A stretch of 64,000 nucleotides of DNA, from contig NC_065531.1 in assembly GCF_020184175.1 (NCBI RefSeq), forward strand, positions 78,772,604 to 78,836,603, in the 5' to 3' direction. This DNA is from Aphis gossypii (lineage: Eukaryota > Arthropoda > Insecta > Hemiptera > Aphididae). The notes beneath the pieces were generated by a model. It ran no database searches and was not told where the DNA came from. It saw only the letters and a program-made list of their open reading frames with translations. The translations under genes and the position numbers were made by a program. Shown piece by piece: positions 11,633 to 25,026 of this stretch (within the stretch, counting starts at the first letter, position 1; every line of letters starts with the position of its first letter).

Positions 11633-13547
11633 CTAGCACCAAAAATATTTCTCCTCAAACAATTTTAATATTTTTTTGTATTTAAAAAAAAAAATAATAA
11701 TAGTAAATTCTTGACATTTTCACCAAAGGTTTATATTATCATTTTTATTATAAGATAACATTTTCAACATTTTAATATTAAATTATATTGACCAATTATT
11801 AAGTATGACAAATTTTCAATTTTTTTTAATTCTTGTTTTATAAATCTAAATAAAACGTTATTGACTGGGTAAAATTTCTCGAAAATTTAAATAATGCAAG
11901 ATCCTATAAAGTTTGTTCTTATAACTGTATACAAATATTAAAAATAAACATATTTTTAAAAACATTTAATATTACCTATATAATATGAATTTTAACAAAA
12001 TTACTTATTTAAAAAGACTTTTACGTATACGAGTATATATAATGGTATATATATAAATTTTTCTATACATAATAACATTTTTGATTTATTTTGAAATATT
12101 ATTATTTATTAATACTATGAATCAAACACAGAAATACTATTGGTTAAGTATACAATATTATAATTTTATTAATAGTATAATAATAGTATTATTGTAAGTT
12201 TCCATCATAGACTTGGTTTAGAATATGGACTACGATTTCCATATTATACATCATTTTATTATACATCCATATTATTTTACTAGTTACTATTTGAAAAATA
12301 GTAAGCCATGGAATTATCACTACAAACAGTACAAACACAATAAAATATAGTATTTTTAGTATTTGGTGTCACCGAGACACTGTCAATTACGTCATTCAGT
12401 TATTGTTACCAGACCATTAACTTCTCAATAATAATATCATTTATCAATTTATCATACTGATTTAATACTAGGATTTAATTTATTTAATAAGAAATAATGC
12501 CAAATCAAATAATCCGAAGAATCTAATGATATAATTAGACTTTATTTTTAAGTAATTTAAAGAAAATATTTACGAACTTTCCATTAATATAAATATTTAC
12601 TAATACTTGGTTGTACAATTAATGGTATTGTTATTATTAAACAAAAATAATTAATATTTAGGATAGGTTATATTATATGTATACACGTCTTTACACATAA
12701 TAGATTTTAAGTGCCAAGTGGGTAACTAATAGCCACTTTTAATAATTATAGGTTTTAGTTATTAACTATCAAGATAATTAAATAGTTATTATATTTTACA
12801 TTCCAACATTCTTTTCTACTGAACGACGGTAAAATGCATAAATCCGAAAGAAAACTACTACGGCATTATAACTTATAGTTTATACACATTCTCTTATCAA
12901 TTATCATATATTTATGTTGTAATTTGTATTATATTAGATGAATTATAAAATTATATATTTAATTTTTAATTTTATTAAATTAACCACGCGCAATCATATT
13001 ATACTCGTAGTATGTTTTTCATCTTTTATCAAGGTTTCACTGTGACTTTTTAAAATACAAAAACTTCACAACGTTCAAAAGCATGAAATCATCCGCGATA
13101 ATTAAAGATCAAAATACTATATTAGATTGTTTGCACACATTAACTATCCTGTGTTATACGTATCAATTATCCTAACAAGTGCTAAGATGTTAAAAAACAA
13201 TAATAATATAGTATATTATATATAATATTATAATATATATTTATTTTCCGCACAAAATATAAAATAAATTAAAACAAATAACGATAGGTTAAAAAAAAAA
13301 AAGGTTGAATAGTGATGTCTAATTTCGACTTTGGTCCAACATAATACATAATACGAGTCGAATTAAGTGTCCATTACATAAATATTATACAATTACTGTT
13401 TAAATAAAAAAAATTTTTACATTTTTAACTCGTATTACTTAACATCATAGTCTCCAGACTCGGAAGGCACAGTAGCCACTACTACAACCTCTTGAAGTTG
13501 GACCACTCAATCGCCAGATTGCTGTTGTTGTTCTTTCAATTCTTTAG
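11633..13547. other. AT-rich intergenic DNA, nothing recognised
   Basis: No supported coding sequence or RNA gene. The last 100 bp become less AT-rich and end in a strong pyrimidine tract and AG at 13546-13547. Confidence 0.4.
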
Positions 13548-13869
13548 GTGGCTGCGGAAACACAAATGACGCCGGCCGCACAAGTGGCCGTGGTCCCGGC
13601 ATCACAGATGACGCCGGCCGCACAAGTGGCTGCGGACACACAAATGACGCCGGCCGCACTAGTGGTCCCCGCAAGACAGGTGACGCCGGCCGCACTAGTG
13701 GCTCCGACGACACAGATGACGCCGGCCGCTCTAGTGGCTCCGGCGATACAGATAACGCCGGCCGCTCTAGTGGCCCCGGCGACACTGCAGATGACGGCGG
13801 CAACGGTGACGCCCGTCTGGGCGTTTTGGGAACTAGAAAATTTACAAAAATTATTGAAAAATGTTCGAC
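13548..13869 (+). repeat. GC-rich 36-bp minisatellite, possible coding exon
   Basis: About six units of a 36-bp repeat lie at 13563-13790, each built around ACGCCGGCCGCAC/TC. Unit lengths are 42, 36, 36, 36, 36 and 39 bp, all multiples of three. On the + strand they read as QMTPAAQVA.. to QMTPAALVAPxx units, followed by a non-repeat tail WAFWELENLQKLLKN. A good acceptor (TTCTTTCAATTCTTTAG) ends at 13547 and a donor GTACGT follows at 13870. These points favour an exon at 13548-13869. However, no flanking exon was found, and a - strand frame is also open across the repeat. No known domain; treat as a candidate gene fragment. Confidence 0.45.
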
Positions 13870-14000
13870 GTACGTATTATTGGACTATAAACGCTCACCG
13901 ACGCAGTAGTTTATCAAGTGATCTTCACTCTGACACCGGTAACATCCTGAAACAACAATTCTACGTTATTGCTTTACATAATATTGACATAAGTATAAAT

Positions 14001-14480
14001 CGTTTACTTACGTCGGTTTCCTTTCTTTTTGGTAACTTCGCGCCTCCGGACATAACGATCACGGGGTATCGGTGTATTATAATAATATGTTCGCTTATTA
14101 CGGCAGTTATCAGCGTGAAACGATATTCGATTCTGTGTGTTCGTGTTCATGTCTAAAACAGATAAAGATAATATTATAACATTTGATGGTAGGTAGTAAA
14201 AAAAAATACAAGAAAAGTTATACCATATCATAATATTTATGTTTATACTATATGTAATTTACTCACGTCGTCTATTTTTATTTTTGACACCTTTGCTCCT
14301 TTGGACATTACGATCATGCCGATCATGGCGCATCGGTGTATTATAATATATACGACAGTTATAAAAGTTAAACGACATCGGATTCTGTTTGTTCACTTTT
14401 ATTTCTAAAACAAATAAAAATTATACTTTAATATTTAATGCAGACCATATTATAATATAATATAATAAACAGGGGATGGT
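14001..14480. repeat. Degenerate tandem duplication, about 255-bp unit
   Basis: Copy 1 (about 14001-14255) and copy 2 (about 14257-14480) share, in order, TTTACTTACGTCG / TTTACTCACGTCG, a GACATAACGATCA / GACATTACGATCA block, the stretch CATCGGTGTATTATAATA / TATCGGTGTATTATAATA, and a TCTAAAACA.ATAAA block. Divergence is substantial. The duplication explains the paired small open frames here, which are not convincing genes. Confidence 0.65.
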
Positions 14481-14740
14481 CCGGTCAGGGTCTCAGTCCT
14501 CAATGAATAAGACATTTTCATTGGAGACACCGACACCTTTAATCGGGCCACCGATGACTCTGGCGGGCTTGACCAAAATCGTCTTCTCTCATCAGTGCAT
14601 GAGCACCTTCATAGCAATAAGTGCACGAGCACCTCTCAAACAGACAAGTGCAGAAACACCTACAACCATTACCCATAGCCAACACCTACTCAAAAGATCG
14701 TGCGAGCGACAACTGTGCCGTTTCATTTTTTAAATGAAAT
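14481..14740. other. Less AT-rich patch with an unassigned open frame
   Basis: An open frame from ATG 14476 to 14733 lies in a patch with more balanced composition than its surroundings and follows an acceptor-like AAACAG at 14467-14472. It does not join in frame to the 13548-13869 candidate exon, and the conceptual protein has no recognisable motif. It could be an exon of an unrecognised gene or part of a repeat. Confidence 0.2.
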
Positions 14741-17700
14741 TTAATCAGTGTTCAGTCATTTATTTTTTGAGTATTTAAAATAATTATTTCTCTTCTTATT
14801 ACGTCGACTGCATTTTCAGACAGCTACGAATAAGGTAAGGTGCATGCGCATCGATATTTATATAGTCATAATTTTATATAGGTATCATACTTTATTTATT
14901 AATTTATTAGAATTTAATAAATTAATAATTCACTTAATATTTTATCAACGGTATACTTTATCGTTCTCGAATCACGACCTCGAGAACCCTCCGACGATCA
15001 GGAGGAAGGTAATTACGCAAATTTAAAATAATAAGTCACAAGTTAAAATAACTAAAAATATCTAATAACTTATAAATTTATATAAGGCTTTCATTCAAGG
15101 CTTGTGTCCCTTGTGATTGCCTTACTTTTATTTTAACAACTATTCCACTCCCAATATTCTATATCACTATCACAATTATATTTATATCTTTTATTTATTT
15201 AATTTTCTTTTCTTTTATTTTTGCGTTATTACAGATATGCTAAAACTTTATAGAAACATTACCAGGTGGTTTTAAGTATTATTGTAGGTTACCAAAAATA
15301 TTTGAAGATTTTGAACGGAGCAATAAATTTATTGATTTTATAGTGTTTTTTTTTCTTACTAATAATCTTTTGGGGTTTTAAAAACACTTCAAAAATCAAT
15401 CTAACCTTGGGTGTTCAATTTGTTCTATTTAAAATACTTCAGGGGGACAAAAATTAAAACTTTCCCAATAACTTTCGTAATAATCGTGAAAAACAAAAAT
15501 CAATTTAAGGAAAACCTGATTTCTACGCGTCAGTTTTTGGCAAACTTGAGATTATCATCAAGTGTTAACATTATCGTTTTTAAAATACCGTATAATTTTC
15601 ATAATATTTTGACTTTTTCTTAATTATTTATAGACAATTGGAAATTCTTGATTTTGCTTTTAGTTTTTTTTTAAATACCAATAAAAAATGTATTTATGAG
15701 TAAAAATACTTGAATATTTTAATACGAGGTTTCCAATAAGTTATTTTTTTGCTAACTAAAGAATATAGAAAATGTATAGTCTATAGCAGTTTTTGTATGC
15801 ATTTAATGCTATATAGCATTTTTTGAATGATCGTCGACCATAGAGTTACTAATAAACTAATATTAAATAAACGATATTACACCGTTGTACATTAAAAATT
15901 TTATCTTTTAGTACCTAACAATAAATAGAGTTGGAAAATACTAAACTATATCGGATACGGTAAATTATATTTGGGCTAATTTTATCTTTTATTGCTGCTC
16001 GAATATGGTATAAATTAATAAATATATATTACTATAATAATTACTTTCATATCTAATATCTTAAGTATTTTAAAAATCATCATGAAATACATCATGAACC
16101 TACTCAATGATATAAGTTGACGGACTGTCTCCGCACTCAGCTCAAAATTGTTTTTCGTATTCAATGATATATAAATATATAGTTAATGCAAATTTATCAC
16201 ACTTATTAGTGATTCATTAGGTACCTATTAGAGCTGAGCGGTACCCCCATTTAATAATCTTTCTTACTTAATAAATTTAGTTATAAAACAACAACAAATT
16301 AACCTCGAAGACAACAATACCTTAGCTAAACAATTATTAGGTAAGCAATTATTAAGCAATCACAAACATACTTACTAAATGGAGACAGGAACCAAAATGA
16401 AAAATAAATATGAAATATAGGGCCGCTACATGGGCACTTGGGGTCGGATTAGATTTAGATAACCGATAACCAGTCTTCGCAATTTATAATTTATATAATT
16501 CATCTCCCCACTATGTAACTCATAATACTTGACATAAAACCTGAGATAAACAAAGCTTTTGTGTGAGACTGTGACGAATATCCAGCCATTCAAAACGCAC
16601 CTTTTAATATTATAATATAATATAATGGTTATTATTAAATTATTTAACGATTAGATAATACCAGAAATTTATTGTTGAATTTGAACAGACGATTATTCCG
16701 ATAAAATTCTAATTATAGATACCTATACGTGTACGTATTAAATAAATACACACCTATTTAATATAATATACAGATTAGCCAATATTCCACTACAGAACTA
16801 TAGCCGTTGTACGTGTAGTATAGAACTTATATTGAATGAACTATTCAAAACTTCTTATTTACCAAAAAAAAATAAAATTATATTGTTTATGTAAAACTAT
16901 TTCACACTTCATTACTCATTAAATTACTAGATTCAATAATTACCTATTCGCATATTTTCGACTATTTAGTATATCTTGGTAAAACTTGTTAATTAATTGC
17001 ACGGTGTAGGACTGTCGAGTTCGGAGCTGATTACCGTATAATGGAATGTATTCAATTTGAATTCAATGATAATATAATAATTATCATTGAAATATTGTTT
17101 TTAAGAGTAATCATTTATTCGTAGAAAATTAAAATTTAAAAATAATTTAATTGTAACATATTTTACAAGACGCACGCCCAGGTGCTACAGCCACAGTTGG
17201 TGTACGGTCACTGTAAACAATAAAATAATAATAATAATAAGTACAAAGAATAATAGTAGTAAGAAATGGTAAATCCACAAATAAAATAATAAATAATGAT
17301 TACCACCCGTACGAATTGTGTACATATAAAAAAAAAAAAAAATGAAATACTACTAGTGTCGTTGTCGTCAAACACAAACAAAACTGGTAAATTATATTAT
17401 AATATATAAATTAATATTAAGTGTAAGAAAAAATTATAATAAATAAAATAATAGAGAAAATTGGATTTTTATCGTTTTTAAAATTTCGGTAAATTTACTT
17501 TCTTTTACGTTTTTTCTCCACATGAATTCGGCTAAATATGATTTTAAATGATGACTAACTTTCATTAGATTAGACGACAACAAAATTACTGCAAAACCGT
17601 CTACTTTCCGTCACCAGAGAAACATCAGATTACAAAAACTAATAATTTCCAGAGTGAAATATAAAGTTCACTCTGAATTCCAAGTAAATTTTCTAATTAC

Positions 17701-20100
17701 ACAAAAATGTTGGAATAAAATATAAATTGTACCAAAACTAACATTCAATTTTGCATGGACACTTTTAAAACTATTTGTGGCACGATCATAGTTATTTTAT
17801 TTTATATTTTATTAAACTAACACTTCTAGACTTGATACGTGCCAGACGCCGGTTAACTGACTACTAACAATTAGCAAGTTACAAATGTTACAATATGTTA
17901 TCCGACAACAACTTTCCGAGTACACCGTTGAACTTGGGTCGGGTAATTAAGAAAAATATCGAGATAAAATATCTCCATGAACCTAACTCGGGTATTATAT
18001 TTTAATAATCACCGTGAACCCAACTTGTGTTTATTTTAAGCAATCGTCAATCGAATATTTTGGGACCAACTCAGGTTTTCTCACGGATTGTATAATCAAT
18101 GGATTTATTTTTATTAATCGTGTCACTTCGTGATAGTTAATTAATTATTTTCAATTTTTATAAAATTTACTAGTTGTACCCATTATAGGTATTATTTGTT
18201 TGTAAACACTAAACAATATAAAATGTTCAAATATTTTTAGTAATAATAAAAAAAATGTATTTTAAACTAAATACTTTAGATTCGCTGATATCACGTATTT
18301 ACTGAAATCCATTCATTAAGTACAATGAAAAATAATTGTTAAATAATTTCTTAGTACAAACAATCTATACTATTTTGTTATCCATTTTCGCCATTTATGT
18401 ATAGTATATATGATTTTATGCGTTATATAAACTTGAATCACAAATACTTTCATACAAAAAATGACCGACACTCCCATTACAACAGTAGTTTTAGTATATT
18501 GTAACTTTGTACAAAAGCCAATAGGTACAGTTTGATTAATGATAAGGTATGCATACTTAAAGCACTGATTTCTATACTAACTAGATAAGAAACTCGTATG
18601 TATTGACAAAATATTACATTTCCTATATAAAATGTATTAGGAATAACATCGTTTTTAATGGTAAAATATAGAATAAATGAAAAATGATTTCTATAAAATA
18701 TTTTTAATTTTTTTTGAAACAATAGGTTTAGACATCATAAAATACAAAACAACATAATTAATATTTAGTATTTACCATTTAAAATACCATATAATGCCAA
18801 CCGAAAAACCTGGCTTCGATTGATAGCAGGAGTTCACTATCTAGTTCTATATAGAAATCTATGACTTAAAGTTATGGTAAAAACAAACAAAACATTTAGA
18901 ACAAATAATATAATTTCAAATTTGTACTTAACCACGTCTTTTATCAATTTTATTTACACAATAAGAAAACTTATAATTTATACCCTTCCGTGTAATATAA
19001 TATTAATACTCTCATTTATACCTGTGTAGCTGTGTTTAATGTGTTAATTGTGTTATACATTTAGGTATTAGGTGCATGCATTAGTAATTTTCTTAAAGAA
19101 AAATGTTCTGTTTTTAAATATTGCTATATTTCAATATTGTATATTGAACATATTAATTGTGTATGACTAATGACTGTGGATATTGGATGTTTCATTTGAA
19201 GTTCAATGTCGACTTAAAAACATTCAATTTGTTTACTGTAGTCTGTAATCGTTAATTTTAAAATATATTATTTAATAATTTTAATATATAAAACGTAATA
19301 CTTTTAATATATTATTATCGCGTAAAAACGACAAAACGTCATGTTTTGAATTTGAATTTAAACATAGTAAAACTACTAAATTCTTAATTTTTTCTAATTA
19401 TTTAATTATAAATTTAAATAATTAGTTTTAATTTTTCTTAATTAAAAGTTTTGAAAGTATGTACGCGTACACAATACATTTTTAAAAACCCAGATTTGAG
19501 GTCTACTCTAAAGCCTGTATTATTTTAAAGATATTTTGTTATATTATAATATTATAGTAATATGTTCTGAAACGACCCGCACACCTGCAACCCATTTCAT
19601 GACAAATATTATATATTATTTATTAATGTTTTTGATATAGCGTGCTGCACAGCACACAAACAGTTTTCGATACATAGTGTTTATTATTTAATGTTCAATT
19701 GACAATATTGTTCATTTACCATCATCTCGCGCACGATAAGACAGGACAGGACTGTACAATTTGTCAAAACTGGTTTTTCTGTTGCAGTATCCCTTGTGTA
19801 TAGTTTATAAATACATGGTAAATATCCAAATAATATTTGTAGACCCACAAAATAATAATATTAATAATATTGGGAATGAATATTATTTAATTTTCTCCGA
19901 AAATAGTAGGATATTTTTCGATTAAATTTGTAATTGGATTTTCGATAAAAATAATTCAATTTAAAACAGTATAAATTAGTAAAAATAATAATAAGTATAT
20001 AATAAAATTGTCTGAACGAAATCGTTGATTTTTGTGGGGCTATTATTATGAGATTGTCAGATTGGTATGATATTATTGAATATTGATATTTAATAAATAT
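14741..20100. other. Gene-free AT-rich DNA
   Basis: No gene is supported on either strand. Open frames at 14844-15026, 15411-15623 (+) and 18477-18722 (-) are AT-rich and featureless. A small GC-richer patch at 17161-17213 was examined and not accepted as an exon. A TAGGTACCTA palindrome is at 16219-16228. Confidence 0.45.
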
Positions 20101-20143
20101 AATATTTGATAATTTTAGGTATCTACCACGATTAAAGATCTTT

Positions 20144-20210
20144 AGGTAGATACCACGGACTAAGATATACTATCTTATTCTATATCTTAGTCCGTAGTAT
20201 CTATTACCTA
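20144..20210. repeat. Near-perfect hairpin (about 23-bp stem)
   Basis: TAGATACCACGGACTAAGAT (from 20147) pairs with the sequence at 20181-20203 across an 11-nt loop, with a single mismatch over 23 bp. A further short pairing (TAGG / CCTA) extends the stem beyond a 3-nt bulge. Part of the arm, GGTATCTACCACG, is also present at 20118-20130. The shape would suit a small-RNA precursor, but the neighbouring partial copy makes a transposon remnant at least as likely. Confidence 0.6.
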
Positions 20211-22285
20211 TAGCATGAAGAGAAACTCATCTTATCATTTTTGTAAATTGCGTATACTACTAAATAAAAATCCATATAGCAGTTTTATGATTTTCTATTA
20301 AACATAATCCAAATAATAGAGAAAAAAAAACAATCAATGATGTATTCGCGTATAAATAATGTAGTGCACTTCATTCGATACACAAAAAGTATAGAATTTA
20401 GATTTAAATGTCCTAAACACTATCAAAATATTTCTTTCCAAAATAGCAAGAAAAAAGATACAAGTTGTAGCGAAAAAATTGGAAATTATAATATTTTTGA
20501 TAGTAAACCTTAATTTGAAGTATTTAAAAATTTTAATTTAAATTTACATAATTTATTATATATTGTATGTTAAATTTAATTAAAAAAAACTCAATAAATT
20601 AAAAGTGAACTATTCTATTTGATTTAAAAAAGTATACTGAAATATCTAAATATTATAAAACTAAAAACAATGTTATTATGTTTTGTTTTTACAATTAGTA
20701 ATATAATTTAATCTATTTGTTTAATCCTTTATACTTGATAAACTCGAGAAGAGAATAATAATAATAATGTCATTGAAATTATTTATATAAAAGCGAAATA
20801 TAAGACTAACTAATAAGCTAGATAATATGTAAATATGTTTTTAAATATTAATAAATAATAACTAACATAATTATAAAATTATAAAACAAATAGGAATATT
20901 CATAACGACTAGCCATAATAATTATAACCAAAATAAGTACATAATTATGTAATTATAGGAGCAATTATTATATTTACGAACTCGTTTTGACGCAGACCGT
21001 ATTATTTATAGTCTGTATTTTAAATGAAAATTAATTCTATCTCATTTTTGTCAATAATTACTGCCGTGCTAAGCGAAACAGGTTTTTCGTTAAGTCGATA
21101 TTTTTGTTTCTGTAGGTAAAATTAGTGGTTTTACACCGATTGTAGATGTAAAAATAGCGTATTTCTTATTAAACCCCGTCTTAAAATGGAATTTTAAATA
21201 AGAAAATATGCGGTAAGTCCAATATATTTGAGGTTTTGTAAGCGAAAACACGGTGAATCCAAATACTAAGCAAAACCTCGATATATCACATGAAAAATAA
21301 TGGAGTTACCGTGTTTTGGCTGATGTTTATACGTTGAAAAAAAAAGGTATTGACATATTATCATAAACTTTAATCACATTATATAAATTAAAAATAATGA
21401 TTATTTGATGTATTATTTTGTAATTTACTAAACTGATATTGTTAAGAATATTAATATGTCTCATGGTCATCACTGTATGTATCCTTATAATTTATAATTG
21501 TATGATGTCCATTTTCTCCCTAAAAAACTCAAAAAAGTTGAAATAAAAAGTGTTTAAACAATTCTAGATGTAAAATTAGATAAATCAGCACAAGTTTTTG
21601 ATCAATTTTTGTATAAACTATAAACGTTATTTTTAGGCTTGGTTTACTTTTAAAAACTTTATTTTGCTGTTTATCAATATTCGTGTTGATTGGAGTTATC
21701 CTATTTTCAGTTAGCGTGGTAAAATAGTCAAGTCAATAGTTGATAATACGAATTATCGAGAAACAATTTTAATTTTAAATATTAAATTATCTATATTTTA
21801 CTTAAATTGTTATCAAAATTTACTGAGCTTAACAGAATGGAAACTCCCGTGAAGGACCCTAGAGTTATCATTTTGTTGAACAAATGTTGCTATTAATAAA
21901 CACATACAATTTCAAAAGCTTAAATTAAATAAAATGTTTTAAATAATATGAAAAATAATATAATTAATAATTACTATTTAAGTATTTAAACAACATAATA
22001 CGCAGTTTTAAATTTTAATTGAAAAAAGCTTCGCACGTGCTTGTGTACACGGTTAAGTTTTCAAAATATTTAGCTTATTTTAAGACTATATATACAGGCA
22101 TTTGAAATATTATGATTTATTATATAAGCACATTTTTTTTATTAGCTTTTAAAGTTCAAATATTGACAAAATTTGCCAAAACCATGAATATTTGCAAATT
22201 ATTTTGTAGTTAAAAATTAAAAAAAAATTTTTTTTAAGTAGCTAAGAATTAAAAATTTAATACAAGATTTTCTATAAATTGTGCT
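20211..22285. other. Gene-free AT-rich DNA
   Basis: No supported gene. A weak inverted repeat is present: ATATTTGAGGTTTTG near 21224-21238 faces CAAAACCTCGATATAT at 21271-21286. Confidence 0.4.
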
Positions 22286-22565
22286 TATTGATTTTATTAT
22301 TTTCAAGTTTAAGTTATGACCTTTTTGAAACTACATTTCAAAATGATCATAATTCATAACTTAAAAATAATAATATCAATAAAAGGCTAAGTGGGGGCCG
22401 TTAATTTTAAATCTTATACTAGATCAATTAACTCTAATATCAAAACTAATAGCACACTATTGAAACGGGTGATCTACTTTTCCGCCAAAATCGACCTTTC
22501 CGTTTACCGCCAAGTCCGTTTACCGCCAATACAAAAATATATATTTCCTTTTACCGCCACCACAA
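22286..22565. repeat. Dispersed repeat remnant with TTTACCGCCA motifs
   Basis: An imperfect inverted repeat joins TTATTTTCAAGTTTAAGTTATG (read near 22298-22318) with CATAACTTAAAAATAATA near 22356. Just right of it, TTAACTCTAATATCAAAACT matches a stretch near 10555. Then TTTCCGCCA or TTTACCGCCA occurs four times at about 22479, 22503, 22519 and 22550. The open frame across this (22391-22600) is a by-product and shows no domain. Confidence 0.4.
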
Positions 22566-24610
22566 ATTTCAGTTTCTATATTTTGGTAACCCCTTGGTAA
22601 TGATTTTTAAAATAACAAAAATAATCAATTTTTAATTAATATATGATTTTACAAAAAAAACATTCAAGTGATACTTATAATTAAATTATATAGAATATTG
22701 TATAATATATTACAAAAAGTCAATATTACGACGTAAAATAGTAAAATAAAATATCACAGTCAAACATTTATACTATTTATTTATTTCTTATAGTTATACG
22801 CAATTGATTTTACAAATATATATCGACATATTTCTCCTCTTTCATACTTGTCAATTAAATTCTGGTTTTTTATTTGTCTTCTTAAAATTTGTTGAGTTCT
22901 ACGTGTGTATTAGACGGAGACAACACTTGTGGGTACGACGGCGGATCAGGGGACGTTATATTACGATATTTTCGTTGTGTACGCTAAAGGTCTTAAAAGT
23001 ACTTGAACATTTTTGTTGATAAGGTTTATGTTTAACCCATCTATAGTATCATCAATCAATATGATTGAAGTATTAAATACATGGTTATGGCATGTACACC
23101 TTCATTAGAAAATAAGCACTTTATGTCAACATAACAGAGAGAGAAACGATAATTATTTCTCCCTTGCACAGAAGTTTCTGAGTTATAAAAACCAATATTT
23201 AAGCAACAGAGTAAAAAGATGTATATTATTTTATTTTATTGTTGTTATTATAATGATGTTAATATTTACATTTATAAAAAACCGCAGAAATTTAACTTAT
23301 AATGATTCCATTTTTTCCATCTTATATTCTGATGCAAAGAGCCCAGGCCAACAATAGACAAAATTATATAGACAGCACCAATAGTGGGCCTTCAGTTCTG
23401 TAGTCGTATAAAAAAAATAATTACCTATACCTATATGATATATCTTTGTCTAGAATTTGTTTATTCTTAAAAACATATTCATTCGATTGAGGACAATTTG
23501 CTTTTCAAAAAATGTTTTATAGTATTTATTTTTTTTTCACCATTTAGATTATAAATTATAACTAAATACTGGATTTATGTGCTTTACGTATTGTTAACGA
23601 GTCTGTAATCTTATGAGAGTAAAAAATTTAGGACGATTAGTACAGTTCTGAATTCGAAGGGAAAAATTTTTTATGCATATTTTTTAGAATATTTCATGGG
23701 TTAGAGAATATTTAACTATATTTATAATATTTTGTAAATTGCGGGAAAAATTATTAATTTATTATAAAATTTAAAATTACGATACTGAACATTTTTTTTT
23801 GAACATTTGCAATTTTGATAAAAAGAAAAAAACACAAGAATATTGTTTAAGTATATGTTTTAATATTATATTATTATATTTATATTATATTTTTACTCTT
23901 ACTTTTATCAAGTGCAATATTATTCCATTTTAATACGCAAGTGTAATAGTACCTAATACTTAAGTAACTAATTAAAGAATGTTGTAAAAAAAAGTTTTTA
24001 ATTAAACCGTATTTTATGACTATAACCTATTGATTATTTTGGCATATTTATTGAATTTTCAAAAGAATTTTATGAGAACATTTGAAGGTTTTTTTTAGTG
24101 AAAATTAGCATCACATTCTAGGTGTTTTGAGAGAATATAAACCCAGTCTTTTATTATTATAATAATAAAAAAACAGTACATTTCTTATGCTTTATATTCT
24201 AGTTATTCTATTATACGCCAACCGACGTTACTATCGGCCAACGCGGATTCTGACGGATCGAATCCGAATAATTAATAATACTAATAATATTTATACATAT
24301 ATGTATATTATATATTCATTAATAATTCTAAACGTACTTATCGAAGTTTCCATATACCTAATAGGTTATTATCTTAAATCATATTATACTATGGATGGAG
24401 CAACGGCATATTATTTTGTTGCCGACTATAGTTGACTATTATATTATAGTCTCCGAATTAGGCGATCGATATGCGCATGCAACTCCTCGCATAATTATCC
24501 ATAGGTTACGAGCAGACTCGGAGGAGTTGAATAAAATTAGTATAATAATATGATCTAAGGTTATTATATGTATATAGGTTATTATTATAGACTATTCCTA
24601 GAAAGACACT
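22566..24610. other. Gene-free AT-rich DNA
   Basis: No supported gene or RNA. Open frames at 22804-23019 and 24187-24435 (+) are featureless. Confidence 0.4.
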
Positions 24611-24757
24611 AAATATAATATGGGTATGCTAAGCCACCATTTTGCGACTCATTTATCACATGTTATAATATTATGGAACAACGAAGTTGCCGCGTTTATT
24701 TTATCATTGATAAACGAGTAGCAAAATGGCGGTCCAGCACACCCACATTATATTTAA
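24611..24757. repeat. Inverted repeat with about 48-bp arms
   Basis: The left arm (24611-24658) and right arm (24707-24754) are about 80% complementary. Both include the block CCACCATTTTGCGACTC / CCGCCATTTTGCTACTC and TTTATCA next to the spacer. The spacer is about 48 bp. No target duplication was established. Confidence 0.55.
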
Positions 24758-24823
24758 TGCCTTACTGTTGCCTTAGCATACCTCTAATTGTCTATTTGTC
24801 TGTAGTGCCCTATTCCTATATAG

Positions 24824-25026
24824 CAGGGGTGGCCAGCGAGAAGAGACTCGCGAGCCACCAAATGTATTAAAAAATATGGAAGAGCCAAAATAAATGTAGA
24901 AAAAAAAAAGATCATATTATTATATAATACATAAATTCATATTAAAAAAAATTTTTTATAAAAATTTCAGGTACGATAAGATGGGAGCCGCAGGTGGCTC
25001 GCCCAGACGCGGTTTGGCCACCCCTG
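24824..25026. mobile_element. hAT-like MITE with perfect 8-bp target duplication
   Basis: The element begins CAGGGGTGGCCA and ends with the exact inverse TGGCCACCCCTG. A further inner match, GCGAGCCACC, occurs in both termini. It is flanked on both sides by CTATATAG (24816-24823 and 25027-25034), a perfect 8-bp duplication characteristic of hAT transposition. At 203 bp it holds no transposase, so it must have moved in trans. It lies about 480 bp upstream of the HP1 start codon. Confidence 0.9.

Noticed and set aside
14476..14733. Joining this frame to the 13548-13869 candidate exon
   Set aside because: The splice phases do not match: the join leads quickly to a stop codon.
17161..17213. Possible - strand terminal exon of a cysteine-rich peptide (reading YTNCGCSTWACV) after an acceptor-like TTGTTTACAG
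   Set aside because: In the cysteine-rich frame the first codon after the acceptor is TGA, so it cannot be read through; the alternative frame has no recognisable features and no upstream exon was found.
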